DNA of 44,038 nucleotides from CAG-791 sp002392385 (GTDB lineage: Bacteria; Bacillota; Clostridia; Lachnospirales; Lachnospiraceae), in assembly GCA_946616295.1 (NCBI GenBank), contig CAMOIU010000018.1, forward strand, positions 1-44,038, written 5' to 3'. The notes beneath the pieces are model-generated. The model saw only the letters and a program-made list of their open reading frames with translations. It did not search any database and was not told the origin of the DNA. Below are positions 21,341-29,340 of the stretch, piece by piece. Every line of letters starts with the position of its first letter. Position 1 is the first letter of the stretch. Position numbers and translations under genes: made by a program.

Positions 21341-23029
21341 TCACCCTTTCACCGGCAGAGGTCTCCTCCCTGCCGCCACGCGCTGGGCGTTGAAGTCCCG
21401 CAGATCCGGTGTGGATTCGAAGGCTTCCTCTTCCGCACTCTCAGAATCATCACCGCCGGCCGCCGCGTGGTCCATCCGGATGGCCGCCCGGTCGTAGGCG
21501 CCGTAGTTCTCGACCTTCATGAAGAGGAAGAGGCCGGCGATGACGGCGAATCCGATCACCTCCCCGCCGATGAAGATCCAGGGCATGGCCGCCCGGATGG
21601 CCGGGGAAGAGATGTTGGAGGACGAATAGTTCATCACGCTGAGGACCCCGTTCATAAGGCCGGTGGCGATGCCGATCATGCCCGAGAAGATGGCGCCGTA
21701 GACGGTCATGGTCAGGCCGTCGGTGCGCTTGCCGTGCAGGGCCTCCTGGTGGTCCAGAATGTCCGCCATCAGGGCCAGGGACAGGTACATGGCCGGTGTG
21801 GAGCCCAGGGCCTTGAGGACGAAGGAGGCGATGACGATGGGCAGGTTATCCGCGAACAGGAGTCCCGGGATGCCGCCCAGAGAGGCCAGGACAGCCCCCA
21901 GCTGGATGGCTCGTCCCTTGCCGATCCTGTTGGACAGGGGCACGGCAATGAACATGCCCAGGGCTGTCGGGATGGCGCCGATGATGGCCAGCATGCCCTG
22001 GATGGTGCCGCCGTTGGCGACGGTATAGTTGCCCTGGGCGTCCTTGAACATGGCCTGGCAGAAGTAGAGCTGCGACACGTTCTTCAGCATGCCGCCCAGC
22101 TGGTAGAGAAACAGGAAGACCATCAGCAGGACCCAGAACCGGTCGGCAAAACAGATCTTCATCTGCTCCCTGACGGTGAGGGCCGGCGCGGTCTCCGCCT
22201 CGGCTGCCTGCACGGCCATGTTTTCCTCGGTGACGCGCTCCCGGGTGAAATAGTACTCGATCACGGCACCGACTGCCGTGATCACCATCAGGATGATCAC
22301 AAAGAGCTTCCAGTGGTGATAGGATGCCAAGCCGTCATAGATGGCTGCGCCTGCTTCGTCCGTGTAATAGACGATCTCCCCGGCGTCGTTGAGCACCGGT
22401 GTCCCTCTCCCGCTCATGTCGTAGACGAAGAGGAGGCGCAGGAAGAAGGGCAGGATCATGGAGACGACGCCCATGGCCGCCAGGGCCGTGGCATTGGAGA
22501 TCGTCGCCAGGAGACCCCTGTCCTTGCTGTCGCGGGTGGACAGGCTGACCAGAGCGGCGTGGGGAATGGCGTACATGGGTGACGCGATGCCGAACCAGAG
22601 CATGTAGCCGACAGAGATCAGGATCAGGGCCATCAGCTGCTTGTCCTGCATGGTCTCATTGACATAAGGGGACAGGATAAACAGGACGGCCAGGGACAGG
22701 AGGCTCAGCGGCACGCTCATGAAGAGCATGGGGTGGGCTTTGCCGGCCCGGGTCCGGATGTGGTCCATGAGGCGTCCCGCGAGAATATTGCCGGCCACGA
22801 CGAAGATGACCGAGATCACCGGGAGCGATGTGAAGAAGCCGCTCGCCCACTTGTTGATGTCCAGTACGTTGGACATGTAGGCGTTGAAATAGTTGGCGAT
22901 CACGGAATTGGCCAGGAGGGCCATGGTCGGACCGACCAGGTAGCCCAGGATCCCCTCGGGAAACAGTGTCACCTTGTCACTGCGGATCCGGGTCCGCGCC
23001 GCCGGGCTGTCGAAAAATGTCAGTTTCAT
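21341..23029 (-). CDS. GPH-family sugar:cation symporter (MFS)
   Basis: A 562-residue transporter of the glycoside-pentoside-hexuronide type. About twelve membrane helices are visible, with the family features FTSLPVISVIFVVAGNILAGRLMDHIRTRAGK in the first loop region (the D-x3-R-T-R signature after helix 2) and a helix-rich C-terminal half ending in KVENYGAYDR. A long cytoplasmic tail of about 60 residues is acidic. ATG 23029 is chosen because AGGAAAG precedes it and the longer frame would overlap the HIRAN gene. It follows that gene by 32 bp and may be cotranscribed with the Sel1/J/HIRAN operon. Substrate not determinable; no glycoside hydrolase is nearby. Confidence 0.85.
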   Translation of the reverse strand: MKLTFFDSPAARTRIRSDKVTLFPEGILGYLVGPTMALLANSVIANYFNAYMSNVLDINKWASGFFTSLPVISVIFVVAGNILAGRLMDHIRTRAGKAHPMLFMSVPLSLLSLAVLFILSPYVNETMQDKQLMALILISVGYMLWFGIASPMYAIPHAALVSLSTRDSKDRGLLATISNATALAAMGVVSMILPFFLRLLFVYDMSGRGTPVLNDAGEIVYYTDEAGAAIYDGLASYHHWKLFVIILMVITAVGAVIEYYFTRERVTEENMAVQAAEAETAPALTVREQMKICFADRFWVLLMVFLFLYQLGGMLKNVSQLYFCQAMFKDAQGNYTVANGGTIQGMLAIIGAIPTALGMFIAVPLSNRIGKGRAIQLGAVLASLGGIPGLLFADNLPIVIASFVLKALGSTPAMYLSLALMADILDHQEALHGKRTDGLTMTVYGAIFSGMIGIATGLMNGVLSVMNYSSSNISSPAIRAAMPWIFIGGEVIGFAVIAGLFLFMKVENYGAYDRAAIRMDHAAAGGDDSESAEEEAFESTPDLRDFNAQRVAAGRRPLPVKG

Positions 23030-23061
23030 AAGTCTTTCCTTATGATGTAAGTCCTTCTGTT

Positions 23062-23457
23062 TCAAAAATCCACCAGGTAGATCCCGATGGCGATCTTGGT
23101 GAAGCTGCCCCTTTTCTCGATCTCCTTGATCCGGGCAGTCAGCATCTTGCCGGCGTCCATGAGCCGGGAGAATACCAGGTTGTCCTTCTCCGGGATGTAG
23201 CCCATTTTTCTCCCGTCCGGAGCCAGGACCAGGATGGCCTTCTCGTCGAATTTGTTCTCCTCCCGCCGCAGGGTCAGCTTGTCCTCCACTTTGATCGCCT
23301 CAAGGACGGTGATGTCCTGCAGGTGGGTCGTGCCCGCCACATAGGTGTCAAAAAGGTGGATCTCCCGGATCAGGGGCTGGAGGAGCTCCCCGATCTTCTT
23401 CTGTTCCAGGGTGGAGACAAGCTCGCCCCCTCTGCCGATCATCAGTTCATCCGCCAT
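23062..23457 (-). CDS. HIRAN-domain protein
   Basis: A 131-residue protein with a HIRAN domain over about residues 35-130. Features are HLFDTYVAGTTHL at the first strand, LTLRREENKFDEKAILV (the conserved R-x-x-x-N-x-x-D-x-x-A-I motif) and KMGYIPEKDNLVFSRLMDAG (G-Y-I/V-P). HIRAN domains in HLTF and Rad5 bind 3' DNA ends; small bacterial ones are uncharacterised. The ATG lies 16 bp inside the end of the J-domain gene, with GGAG upstream, so translation is coupled. Function within the three-gene operon is unknown. Confidence 0.85.
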   Translation of the reverse strand: MADELMIGRGGELVSTLEQKKIGELLQPLIREIHLFDTYVAGTTHLQDITVLEAIKVEDKLTLRREENKFDEKAILVLAPDGRKMGYIPEKDNLVFSRLMDAGKMLTARIKEIEKRGSFTKIAIGIYLVDF

Positions 23458-24227
23458 ACCAGCTCCAGGCCTCCTTCCCGCAGGATCGTCTCCGCCGCCT
23501 CATCCAGCTGGCGGTGATAGTCCCGATAATGCTCCAGTTCCTTCTCCAGTGCCTGTATCTTCTCTTCCCGGGCCTTCTCGTCCTCCAGCTCCGCCTTCCA
23601 GGTATAGGGCTCGGTGGTCCGGATCTCTTCGATCTCCCTGCGCACGTCCGCGATCCGGTCCACCAGATCAGGGATCTCCACCGTGATCCGGCCGTCGATC
23701 TTCAGCTCCTCAAGAGCAGCCCTTACCAGGACCTCCAGTTCCGAGAGGGCCTTCACGTCGTTCTGGCCGTAGGCCTGCACGATCCGCGCCCACAGTTCCC
23801 TGAGCCGCTCCTCCCGGTCCGTCTCGGGATGGATGTCGGGGTGCAGGAGCTTGACCAGACGCCGGTAGAGGACCTTGGACCGCTCCGCCTCGTAGATGGT
23901 CGAGGTCCCGGATTCACGGCACCTCTTCTCGTCCGTGATCATCTGCCGGAGCTGTTTCTGGTACTCGGCCATCTCCTTGTTCAGCTGGGCTTCCAGGGCC
24001 TCCGCGTCGATGGCCTGGCCCCGGTTCAGGGCCTTCTGGTAATAGCCGATCAGCTTCTTCTGCCGGATGCAGGCCACCTTCTCCTCGAAGATCTGCGTCA
24101 TGAGCCGGCCGAAGGTCTTCAGGTACATTGTCCAGATCTGTCCGGCCTCCTTGCGCAGGCGGTCCCTCTCCACGAGCAGGGCTTCGTATTCATCGTAACG
24201 GTTATTGTCAGTCCTTGCCAGTTCCAT
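23442..24227 (-). CDS. J-domain-like coiled-coil protein
   Basis: A 261-residue, highly charged helical protein. The middle segment VLYRRLVKLLHPDIHPETD carries the HPD tripeptide of J domains, which contact the Hsp70 ATPase; the surrounding helices (ERSKVLYRRL, REERLRELWARIVQAY) fit helices II and III. The N-terminal 110 residues and the C-terminal 70 are predicted coiled coil, including EKAREEKIQALEKELEHYRDY. It overlaps the Sel1 gene by 20 bp and the HIRAN gene by 16 bp. It may recruit an Hsp70 partner to substrates handled with the neighbouring proteins; that is inference. Confidence 0.75.
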   Translation of the reverse strand: MELARTDNNRYDEYEALLVERDRLRKEAGQIWTMYLKTFGRLMTQIFEEKVACIRQKKLIGYYQKALNRGQAIDAEALEAQLNKEMAEYQKQLRQMITDEKRCRESGTSTIYEAERSKVLYRRLVKLLHPDIHPETDREERLRELWARIVQAYGQNDVKALSELEVLVRAALEELKIDGRITVEIPDLVDRIADVRREIEEIRTTEPYTWKAELEDEKAREEKIQALEKELEHYRDYHRQLDEAAETILREGGLELVWRMN

Positions 24228-25110
24228 CTTCTCTCACCACCTCGAAAGCATACAATTCATTATACAACGTCGCCAGCGGCACGCCATCTGTTTCTGCCCC
24301 GGCCAGGAAATCCTCTGCTGTCCGGAACCACCGGCTGCCGAACCGGACCACCACGTTGCTCTCCTCTTCCACGGCCTCGACCTCCAGCGGACGGCCCTGA
24401 AAGCGGAACCGGATCAGGCAGGGCGTTTTCAGCAGATGGTAGAGATCGAAAAGGTCGATCTCCGCGGGTCCCTCCGGCCGCAGCCTGTACATGCCGCCTA
24501 CGATCTCCTGCATGATGGTCCGGTCCCCGAAGAAACCGCTGTCCGCTATGCGCCTGGCGATCAGGGGCCGGGCCCTCTCCAGAAGCTCGTAAGCCTCCTC
24601 TTCCTTCCCTTCCGCCTCCCGGATCTGCGACAGGCGCAGGAAGACCTCAGGCGCCTTGGAATAGGGATAAGGGCCCCCCTTCAGTTTCTCATAGAGATCC
24701 TCGATGATCTCCCGGAAGCGATCGGGGTCCTTGTCCACATAGAGGCCCCGCCGGTACATGTCCGCCACCTTGTAGGCGGCGTTCAGGTCGCCCTTCTTCC
24801 CGGCCCGGTCGAAACAGCGGAAGGCCTTCTCATAGTTCCGTTCCCCTGTCCTGCCGTAGTACCAGATATAGCCCAGTCCCACCAGGGCGAAGGTGTGGTC
24901 ATATTCCGCGGCCAGCTCATAGTACTTGAGGGCCAGGTCGAACTGTCTCTGTTCATAATATACGGATCCGAGTTGCGCCATATAATCCGGGTTGCCGGTC
25001 TCCTCGATGAGATAATGCAGGGCCTCCTCGACCAGGAACCTGTCCTCCTCACTCGGATTGGTCAGCCGGTAGAATCGTCGGCAGATCCTCTGCGCTTCCA
25101 TAAGTGTCAT
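24208..25110 (-). CDS. Sel1/TPR-repeat protein
   Basis: A 300-residue protein whose first half consists of Sel1-like helical repeats: PDYMAQLGSVYYEQRQFDLALKYY, then AEYDHTFALVGLGYIWYYG, then KKGDLNAAYKVADMYRRG. The A-x-x-x-L-G-x-x-Y pattern recurs every 36-40 residues. The C-terminal half (about 190-300) is a separate mixed domain with EIVGGMYRLRPEGPAEI and VVRFGSRWFRTAEDFLAGA. The start has AAAGGAGGGG and a TATAAT -10 box upstream. It is the first gene of the operon with the J-domain-like and HIRAN proteins and probably acts as a binding scaffold. Confidence 0.85.
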   Translation of the reverse strand: MTLMEAQRICRRFYRLTNPSEEDRFLVEEALHYLIEETGNPDYMAQLGSVYYEQRQFDLALKYYELAAEYDHTFALVGLGYIWYYGRTGERNYEKAFRCFDRAGKKGDLNAAYKVADMYRRGLYVDKDPDRFREIIEDLYEKLKGGPYPYSKAPEVFLRLSQIREAEGKEEEAYELLERARPLIARRIADSGFFGDRTIMQEIVGGMYRLRPEGPAEIDLFDLYHLLKTPCLIRFRFQGRPLEVEAVEEESNVVVRFGSRWFRTAEDFLAGAETDGVPLATLYNELYAFEVVREDGTGKD

Positions 25111-25134
25111 AAATGTTCCCCTCCTTTTATGACC

Positions 25135-25140
25135 ATTATA
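25135..25140 (-). promoter_or_regulatory. -10 box of the Sel1/J/HIRAN operon
   Basis: The minus strand has a consensus TATAAT 25 bp before ATG 25110. At 17-bp spacing the -35 position reads GACCGG, a poor match, so an activator or extended promoter may be needed. Confidence 0.4.
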
Positions 25141-25272
25141 CAGGAAGCGTCAATGTTCCGGTCGCACCGCGGGCGACAAAAGTATCGCAGACTTCCGCCC
25201 GTTCGGCTACTCTGTTGTTACGAACCCATCAGCACAGTCCGGCCAAACAGGAGAAGCTTTCATGTCCGATTA

Positions 25273-25419
25273 TCATATTTCCGGAGTCGCAGCCACTGAC
25301 CGCCGCGGGCCGGCCGTCTGCGCCAGGATCGCCCAGCCGCCGCCGAACGTGAAACACCCGATCTTGAAGAAAAAGAGAAAGAGCACCAGCCCCTTCTTAA
25401 GCCAATGGTCGTTATTCAT
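25273..25419 (-). pseudogene. chrA: Chromate transporter (ChrA) N-terminal relic
   Basis: The minus strand from ATG 25419 reads MNNDHWLKKGLVLFLFFFKI and then GCFTFGGGWAILAQ. This matches the start of CHR-family transporters, whose first helix is followed by FTFGGG. After about 35 residues the match is lost and TGA ends the frame at 25273. Only the first helix survives, so it is not functional. Confidence 0.65.
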
Positions 25420-25461
25420 AAGATTCCGCCGTTTTTATTTTTTTCCATAATATAGTCATAA

Positions 25462-25501
25462 GCAGGAGCAACTGTCCACGAAGGTGAACAGTTACTCCTG
25501 C
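25462..25501 (-). terminator. Stem-loop after the aconitase-family gene
   Basis: GCAGGAGCAACTGTCCAC and GTGAACAGTTACTCCTGC pair over 18 positions with two mismatches, around a 4-nt loop, 25 bp past the stop at 25527. The T-tract is poor. Confidence 0.55.
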
Positions 25502-25526
25502 ATTCATCAGCATTCGGAAATGCTTA

Positions 25527-27827
25527 TTATCTGGAGCTGCGGTTGCGGTTGAAATTGATCAGGCAGCCGGCCTTGACGATCTCGCGCTCATTGTCCGTCA
25601 TATCCTGGATGTAGAGATCGATCTGTGCGGCCTTGCCGTCCTTGATGACATAGCCCTTGATATCGGAGAGATCGCCGTCCAGGGCCTTTCTGATGCCGGG
25701 CACATAGATGTAATCGCCGACTTCAAAGGCATCTGGTGCGCCTTTGAGGTGGAAGGGGATCATGCCCCAGTTCATGACGTTGGAGCGATAGCGCTTGGTA
25801 GCGTACTCCTGGGTGATATTTGCCAGGCCGCCGATCACACGCTGGCAGGAAGCCGCCTGCTCACGGGCGCTGCCGTCACCGGGCTTGTTGGCGTAGACCA
25901 TGGAGCCGATCTCGATCTCCTGCAGGTTCACAGCTTCGGAACCGGGGATCGTGTGGATGACCGCGTAGACATCTGCAAGCGCAGCGTCCTTCTCCGCCGG
26001 ATCGCCGCCTGCCACGCGGCAGCGCTCCGTCTGATCCACGGCCTTGGACCTGCCCACGTACTCCGGATCGCGTCTGGAGAGGGTGAACTCGGCCAGTCCC
26101 AGGGGATTGGACCGATAAGAGGATGTCTCGCCCGAAGGGATCAGCTCATCGGTCGTGGTGACCTCGTCCAGGATCTTGGAGCAGACCTTGAGCAGGATAT
26201 TGTCAGCCAGAGGCTCCATGGCGGGCCAGGGCTTGATGTTGGGACCGTCGAAAAGCTCGACGGAAGGATCTGCCTTGCCGTAGCCCTGGTAGACACGGGC
26301 CTTGTAGACCGTATCGTCGTAGTCATGGGCCGGCACATTGCCCCAGCAGTCATACCGCTCGGCGGAGGTGAGGATACCGCCGTTGGCCGCGGTGGCCGCG
26401 ATGGACCGGGCATCCATGAGGGCCGCTGCCGCCATCTGGCCCTTGCCGGGCTGGGAGCCTTCGCGGTTGGGGAAGTTCCTGGTCGTATGGCGGACGGAAA
26501 GGCCGTTGTGCATGGGGGTATCGCCCGCGCCGAAGCAGGGGCCGCAGAAGGCCGTTTTCACGATGGCGCCCGCCGCCATGAGGTCGGCAACATAGCCCTT
26601 CCTGGCCAGATCGAGGAAGACGGGCTGGGAGGAAGGATACACATCCAGGGAGAACTCTCCCGCTCCGCAGCTTCTGCCGCGCAGCATGTTGGCCGCCTCC
26701 ACAAGGTTCATGTAGTTGCCGCCCGCGCAGCCGGCGATGATGCCCTGCTGGACCTGGAGCCGGCCGTCCTTGACCTTGTCAAGGAGAGTGAAGTTCGCCC
26801 TGCCGTCCGCGATGCGGGCCGCCTCGACCTCGACGGTGTGAAGGATATCCGTAAGGTTGGCGTTGACCTCGTCGATCTCGTAGACGTTGCTGGGATGGAA
26901 GGGCAGCGCGATCATGGGCTTAATGGAAGAAAGATCCACGTAGACGCAGCCGTCATAGTAGGTGACATCCGCCGGATTCAGCTCCCTGTAGTCTTCCGGT
27001 CTTCCATGGGAGGTGAGGTATTCCCTGGTGTCCTCATCCGTGCGCCAGATGGAAGACAGGCAGGTGGTCTCGGTGGTCATGACATCGATGCCGTTGCGAT
27101 AATCCGTCGTCATGGTCGAGATGCCGGGGCCCACGAATTCCATGACCTTGTTTTTGACATAGCCGTTCTTGAAAACAGCGCCGATGATGGCCAGGGCGAT
27201 ATCCTGGGGGCCTACGTAAGGCGCCGGCTTGCCGTCCAGATAGATGGCCACGACGCCGGGATAGGCGACGTCATAGGTGTCCCTGAGGAGCTGCTTGCCC
27301 AGCTCGCCGCCGCCCTCGCCGACGGCCATGGTGCCCAGGGCGCCGTAACGGGTGTGGGAGTCGGAGCCCAGGATCATCTTGCCGCAGCCGGCCATGGTCT
27401 CGCGCATGTACTGGTGGATGACAGCGATATGCGGAGGAACATAGATACCGCCGTATTTTTTCGCGGCGGAAAGGCCGAACATGTGGTCATCCTCGTTGAT
27501 GGTGCCGCCGACCGCGCAGAGAGAGTTGTGGCAGTTGGTGAGCACATAGGGCAGAGGGAATTTCTCCATGCCGGATGCGCGGGCTGTCTGGATGATGCCC
27601 ACGAAGGTGATGTCATGGGAGGTCATGGAGTCAAAACGGATCTTCAGATGGTCCATGTCCTCTGTCGTATTGTGGGCCTTCAGGACGGACCAGGCGATGG
27701 TGCCCTTTCTTGCCTCTTCCGGACAGACGTCCTTTCCGGTCATCTGCTTCACACGGGCCGTTTCCACTTCGGGAACGATATCCCTGCCGTTCACAAGATA
27801 TACGCCGCTGTCATAAAGTTGGATCAT
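25527..27827 (-). CDS. Aconitase-family hydratase
   Basis: A 766-residue Fe-S hydratase of the aconitase superfamily, the form found in many Clostridia. Motifs include SMTSHDITFVGIIQTARASG, the first cluster Cys in LTNCHNSLCAVGGT, SHTRYGALGTMAVGEGG (substrate and cluster region) and the CxxC pair of AFCGPCFGAGDTP. The swivel domain follows with RSNVMNWGMIPFHLKG. The likely reaction is citrate to isocitrate, for the oxidative branch leading to 2-oxoglutarate; related hydratases with other substrates cannot be excluded. AAAGGAG precedes ATG 27827. It lies 31 bp after the truncated response-regulator gene and is probably read from the promoter at 28340. No citrate synthase or Icd gene is near. 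Confidence 0.85.
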   Translation of the reverse strand: MIQLYDSGVYLVNGRDIVPEVETARVKQMTGKDVCPEEARKGTIAWSVLKAHNTTEDMDHLKIRFDSMTSHDITFVGIIQTARASGMEKFPLPYVLTNCHNSLCAVGGTINEDDHMFGLSAAKKYGGIYVPPHIAVIHQYMRETMAGCGKMILGSDSHTRYGALGTMAVGEGGGELGKQLLRDTYDVAYPGVVAIYLDGKPAPYVGPQDIALAIIGAVFKNGYVKNKVMEFVGPGISTMTTDYRNGIDVMTTETTCLSSIWRTDEDTREYLTSHGRPEDYRELNPADVTYYDGCVYVDLSSIKPMIALPFHPSNVYEIDEVNANLTDILHTVEVEAARIADGRANFTLLDKVKDGRLQVQQGIIAGCAGGNYMNLVEAANMLRGRSCGAGEFSLDVYPSSQPVFLDLARKGYVADLMAAGAIVKTAFCGPCFGAGDTPMHNGLSVRHTTRNFPNREGSQPGKGQMAAAALMDARSIAATAANGGILTSAERYDCWGNVPAHDYDDTVYKARVYQGYGKADPSVELFDGPNIKPWPAMEPLADNILLKVCSKILDEVTTTDELIPSGETSSYRSNPLGLAEFTLSRRDPEYVGRSKAVDQTERCRVAGGDPAEKDAALADVYAVIHTIPGSEAVNLQEIEIGSMVYANKPGDGSAREQAASCQRVIGGLANITQEYATKRYRSNVMNWGMIPFHLKGAPDAFEVGDYIYVPGIRKALDGDLSDIKGYVIKDGKAAQIDLYIQDMTDNEREIVKAGCLINFNRNRSSR

Positions 27828-27858
27828 GAATGCTCTCCTTTCTGTATATCAGAGCTGT

Positions 27859-28336
27859 TCAGGGTACGAAACGGCAGCCCACGCCTCGCACCGTGAGGAT
27901 GTGCGCAGGGTTATGCCGGTCGTCCTCGATCTTGCTGCGCAGGCGGTTCACATAGACCATGATCGTGTTGTCGTCCACAGCGACCGCGTCGCCCCAGATC
28001 TGCTCATAGATCATTTCCTTGGTGAACACCTGCATCGGATGTTTCAGGAATATCAGAAACAGTGCAGCCTCCCTCGAGGAAAGCTGCACTTCCTCAGTAC
28101 CCTTAAAAAACCTCATCGTACCGGAATTATAAGTAAATTCTCCGACGCGGAGCATCTGCCCCTGCGCCTCGCCGGTCCTGTCCAGACTGCTCCTGGAACG
28201 GCGGATCAGTGCCTTGACCTTGGCACCGAGAACGAGCGGCCTGAAAGACTTGGTGATATAGTCATCCGCTCTGACGGACAGGCCGTACAGCGAATCATAG
28301 TCTTCATTCCTGCAAGATAGCAGTATTCGATCGGTA
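27859..28336 (-). pseudogene. Response regulator lacking most of its receiver domain (OmpR-type wHTH remains)
   Basis: A complete winged-helix DNA-binding domain of OmpR/PhoB type is present, from MLRVGEFTYNSGT through VQLSSREAALFLIFLKHP and DDNTIMVYVNRLRSKIEDD to VRGVGCRFVP. Upstream in the same frame the C-terminal third of a receiver domain is readable: ILLSCRNEDYDSLYGLSVRA, then DDYITKSFRP. The expected PF after K is SF here. The first 80 or so receiver residues, including the phosphorylated Asp, are absent, and a TGA lies just upstream. An internal ATG at 28155 could still give a 98-residue DNA-binding protein, with only a weak GGGG ribosome site. No histidine kinase is adjacent. Confidence 0.75.
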
Positions 28337-28339
28337 TCT

Positions 28340-28368
28340 ATTATAAAGATTGAATGTCAGAATGACAA
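28340..28368 (-). promoter_or_regulatory. Near-consensus promoter upstream of the truncated regulator and hydratase
   Basis: On the minus strand TTGTCA and TATAAT are spaced by exactly 17 bp, giving a nearly perfect sigma70 promoter. The predicted start lies within the surviving receiver-coding sequence, so it transcribes the truncated regulator and then the hydratase. Confidence 0.7.
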
Positions 28369-28384
28369 GTTATTCACACCGGGG

Positions 28385-28428
28385 CCTCACACAGGGGACG
28401 GTTCTCTGTCTCACACAGGGGACATTTC
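28385..28428. repeat. GGGGACGG hairpin element (left of palindromic array)
   Basis: CTCACACAGGGGACGG occurs first, followed by TTCTCTGT and a second TCACACAGGGGAC. It is the same element seen at 28731, 29341 and 43757; intact copies fold as TCACACAG / CTGTGTGA. Confidence 0.8.
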
Positions 28429-28432
28429 AAAA

Positions 28433-28723
28433 CGTTATTTTCTCCGTGAAATATGAGAAATATCACAGCGGTTATAACGATGCTTGTCGGTGACGTTATA
28501 TCTACTGTGAAATAAAGGGAAAATCACGGTGGAAATTACGACCGACAGGGGAAACGTTATTTTCTCCGTGAAATATAAGAAATATCACAGCAGTTATAAC
28601 GTCGTCTTCCGGTAACGTTATATCTACCGTGAAATATGAGAAATGTCACAGCAGTAATAACGTCGCCTGTCGGAAACGTTATTACTGCCGTGATTTCATG
28701 GATTTTTCACAGCGACTATAACG
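28433..28723. repeat. Palindromic tandem array, 5 units, 61-bp period
   Basis: Five 47-bp dyad units begin at 28433, 28494, 28555, 28616 and 28677, exactly every 61 bp. Each starts CGTTAT and ends with ATAACG (ATTACG in unit 2). Each carries an inner pair YCGTGA...TCACRG around an AT-rich centre, so each can fold as a long hairpin. Fourteen-base linkers are also related to one another (for example TCGCCTGTCGGAAA). There are no genes between 28344 and 28839. Repetition of linkers and strong internal symmetry argue against CRISPR. Confidence 0.9.
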
Positions 28724-28730
28724 TTGATGC

Positions 28731-28780
28731 TCTCACACAGAGAATTACTGGCTCTCACAGGGGACGGTTCTCTGTGTGAG
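28731..28780. repeat. GGGGACGG hairpin element (right of palindromic array)
   Basis: This copy reads TCTCACACAGAGAATTACTG, then GCTCTCACAGGGGACGG, then TTCTCTGTGTGAG. It is in the same orientation as the copy at 28385, so the two bracket the 61-bp array as direct repeats. Confidence 0.8.
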
Positions 28781-28839
28781 CCCCCGCGCAAACAGCGTCT
28801 GATCCGCATCTAAGTCCGCATCCAGCCCTACGCGCGGTC

Positions 28840-29304
28840 TTAGAGTGTCTCCGCAAACGCCCTCACATCCCTCAGATAATCGTGATTCTTCGTCTGCAGG
28901 GACAGCTGTCCTTTGGACGGGCGGCCCAGCAGACTGTCCATAGCCCGGATCTTGTCCATGTAGTCATTCTTTGCCATATGGGTCACCACATAATATACAT
29001 CCTGCGGCAGTTCGTCCCGGTACTGCCTGATGAAGGCGCGCCCGATGACGCAGGGGCCCTCCGCCCAGGTCGGCATGCCGATCAAGACGCGGTCGTAGGC
29101 CCGCAGGTCCGGATCGCCCTTGATATAGACCTTGGGAAAAGTCTTCCTGAAAGACGCCACGCAGGCTCCCAGGTATCCCAGCAGGCCGCTCCGGTCCTTG
29201 CCGTCCGTGTACTCATAGAGATCCGCCCCCGTGCTCTCCGCCAGCAGCTCCATGGCCTTTCTGGTCATGCTCGTTCTCGAGTAATATAGGCAAAGTGTCT
29301 TCAT
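28840..29304 (-). CDS. Flavodoxin
   Basis: A 154-residue flavodoxin-fold electron carrier. MKTLCLYYSRTSMTRKAMEL carries the FMN phosphate-binding loop (YSRTSMTRK); the region MPTWAEGPCVIGRAF fits the second FMN loop. ATG 29304 is chosen because GGAGGAAAG lies upstream; a longer frame to 29577 reads through repeat DNA and has no family similarity. It is flanked on both sides by GGGGACGG hairpin elements, so it is probably a single transcription unit. Confidence 0.85.
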   Translation of the reverse strand: MKTLCLYYSRTSMTRKAMELLAESTGADLYEYTDGKDRSGLLGYLGACVASFRKTFPKVYIKGDPDLRAYDRVLIGMPTWAEGPCVIGRAFIRQYRDELPQDVYYVVTHMAKNDYMDKIRAMDSLLGRPSKGQLSLQTKNHDYLRDVRAFAETL

Positions 29305-29340
29305 ATCGAATTCTTTCCTCCCTCCTCTTCCAGTTCCCGC

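Noticed and set aside
25749..27896. 715-codon plus-strand open frame opposite the hydratase gene
   Set aside because: Shadow of the minus-strand aconitase-family gene caused by high GC at third codon positions; no recognisable motif.
28433..28723. CRISPR array
   Set aside because: The 47-bp repeated part is a dyad with internal variation and the 14-bp linkers resemble one another, so there are no unique spacers; no cas gene is near.
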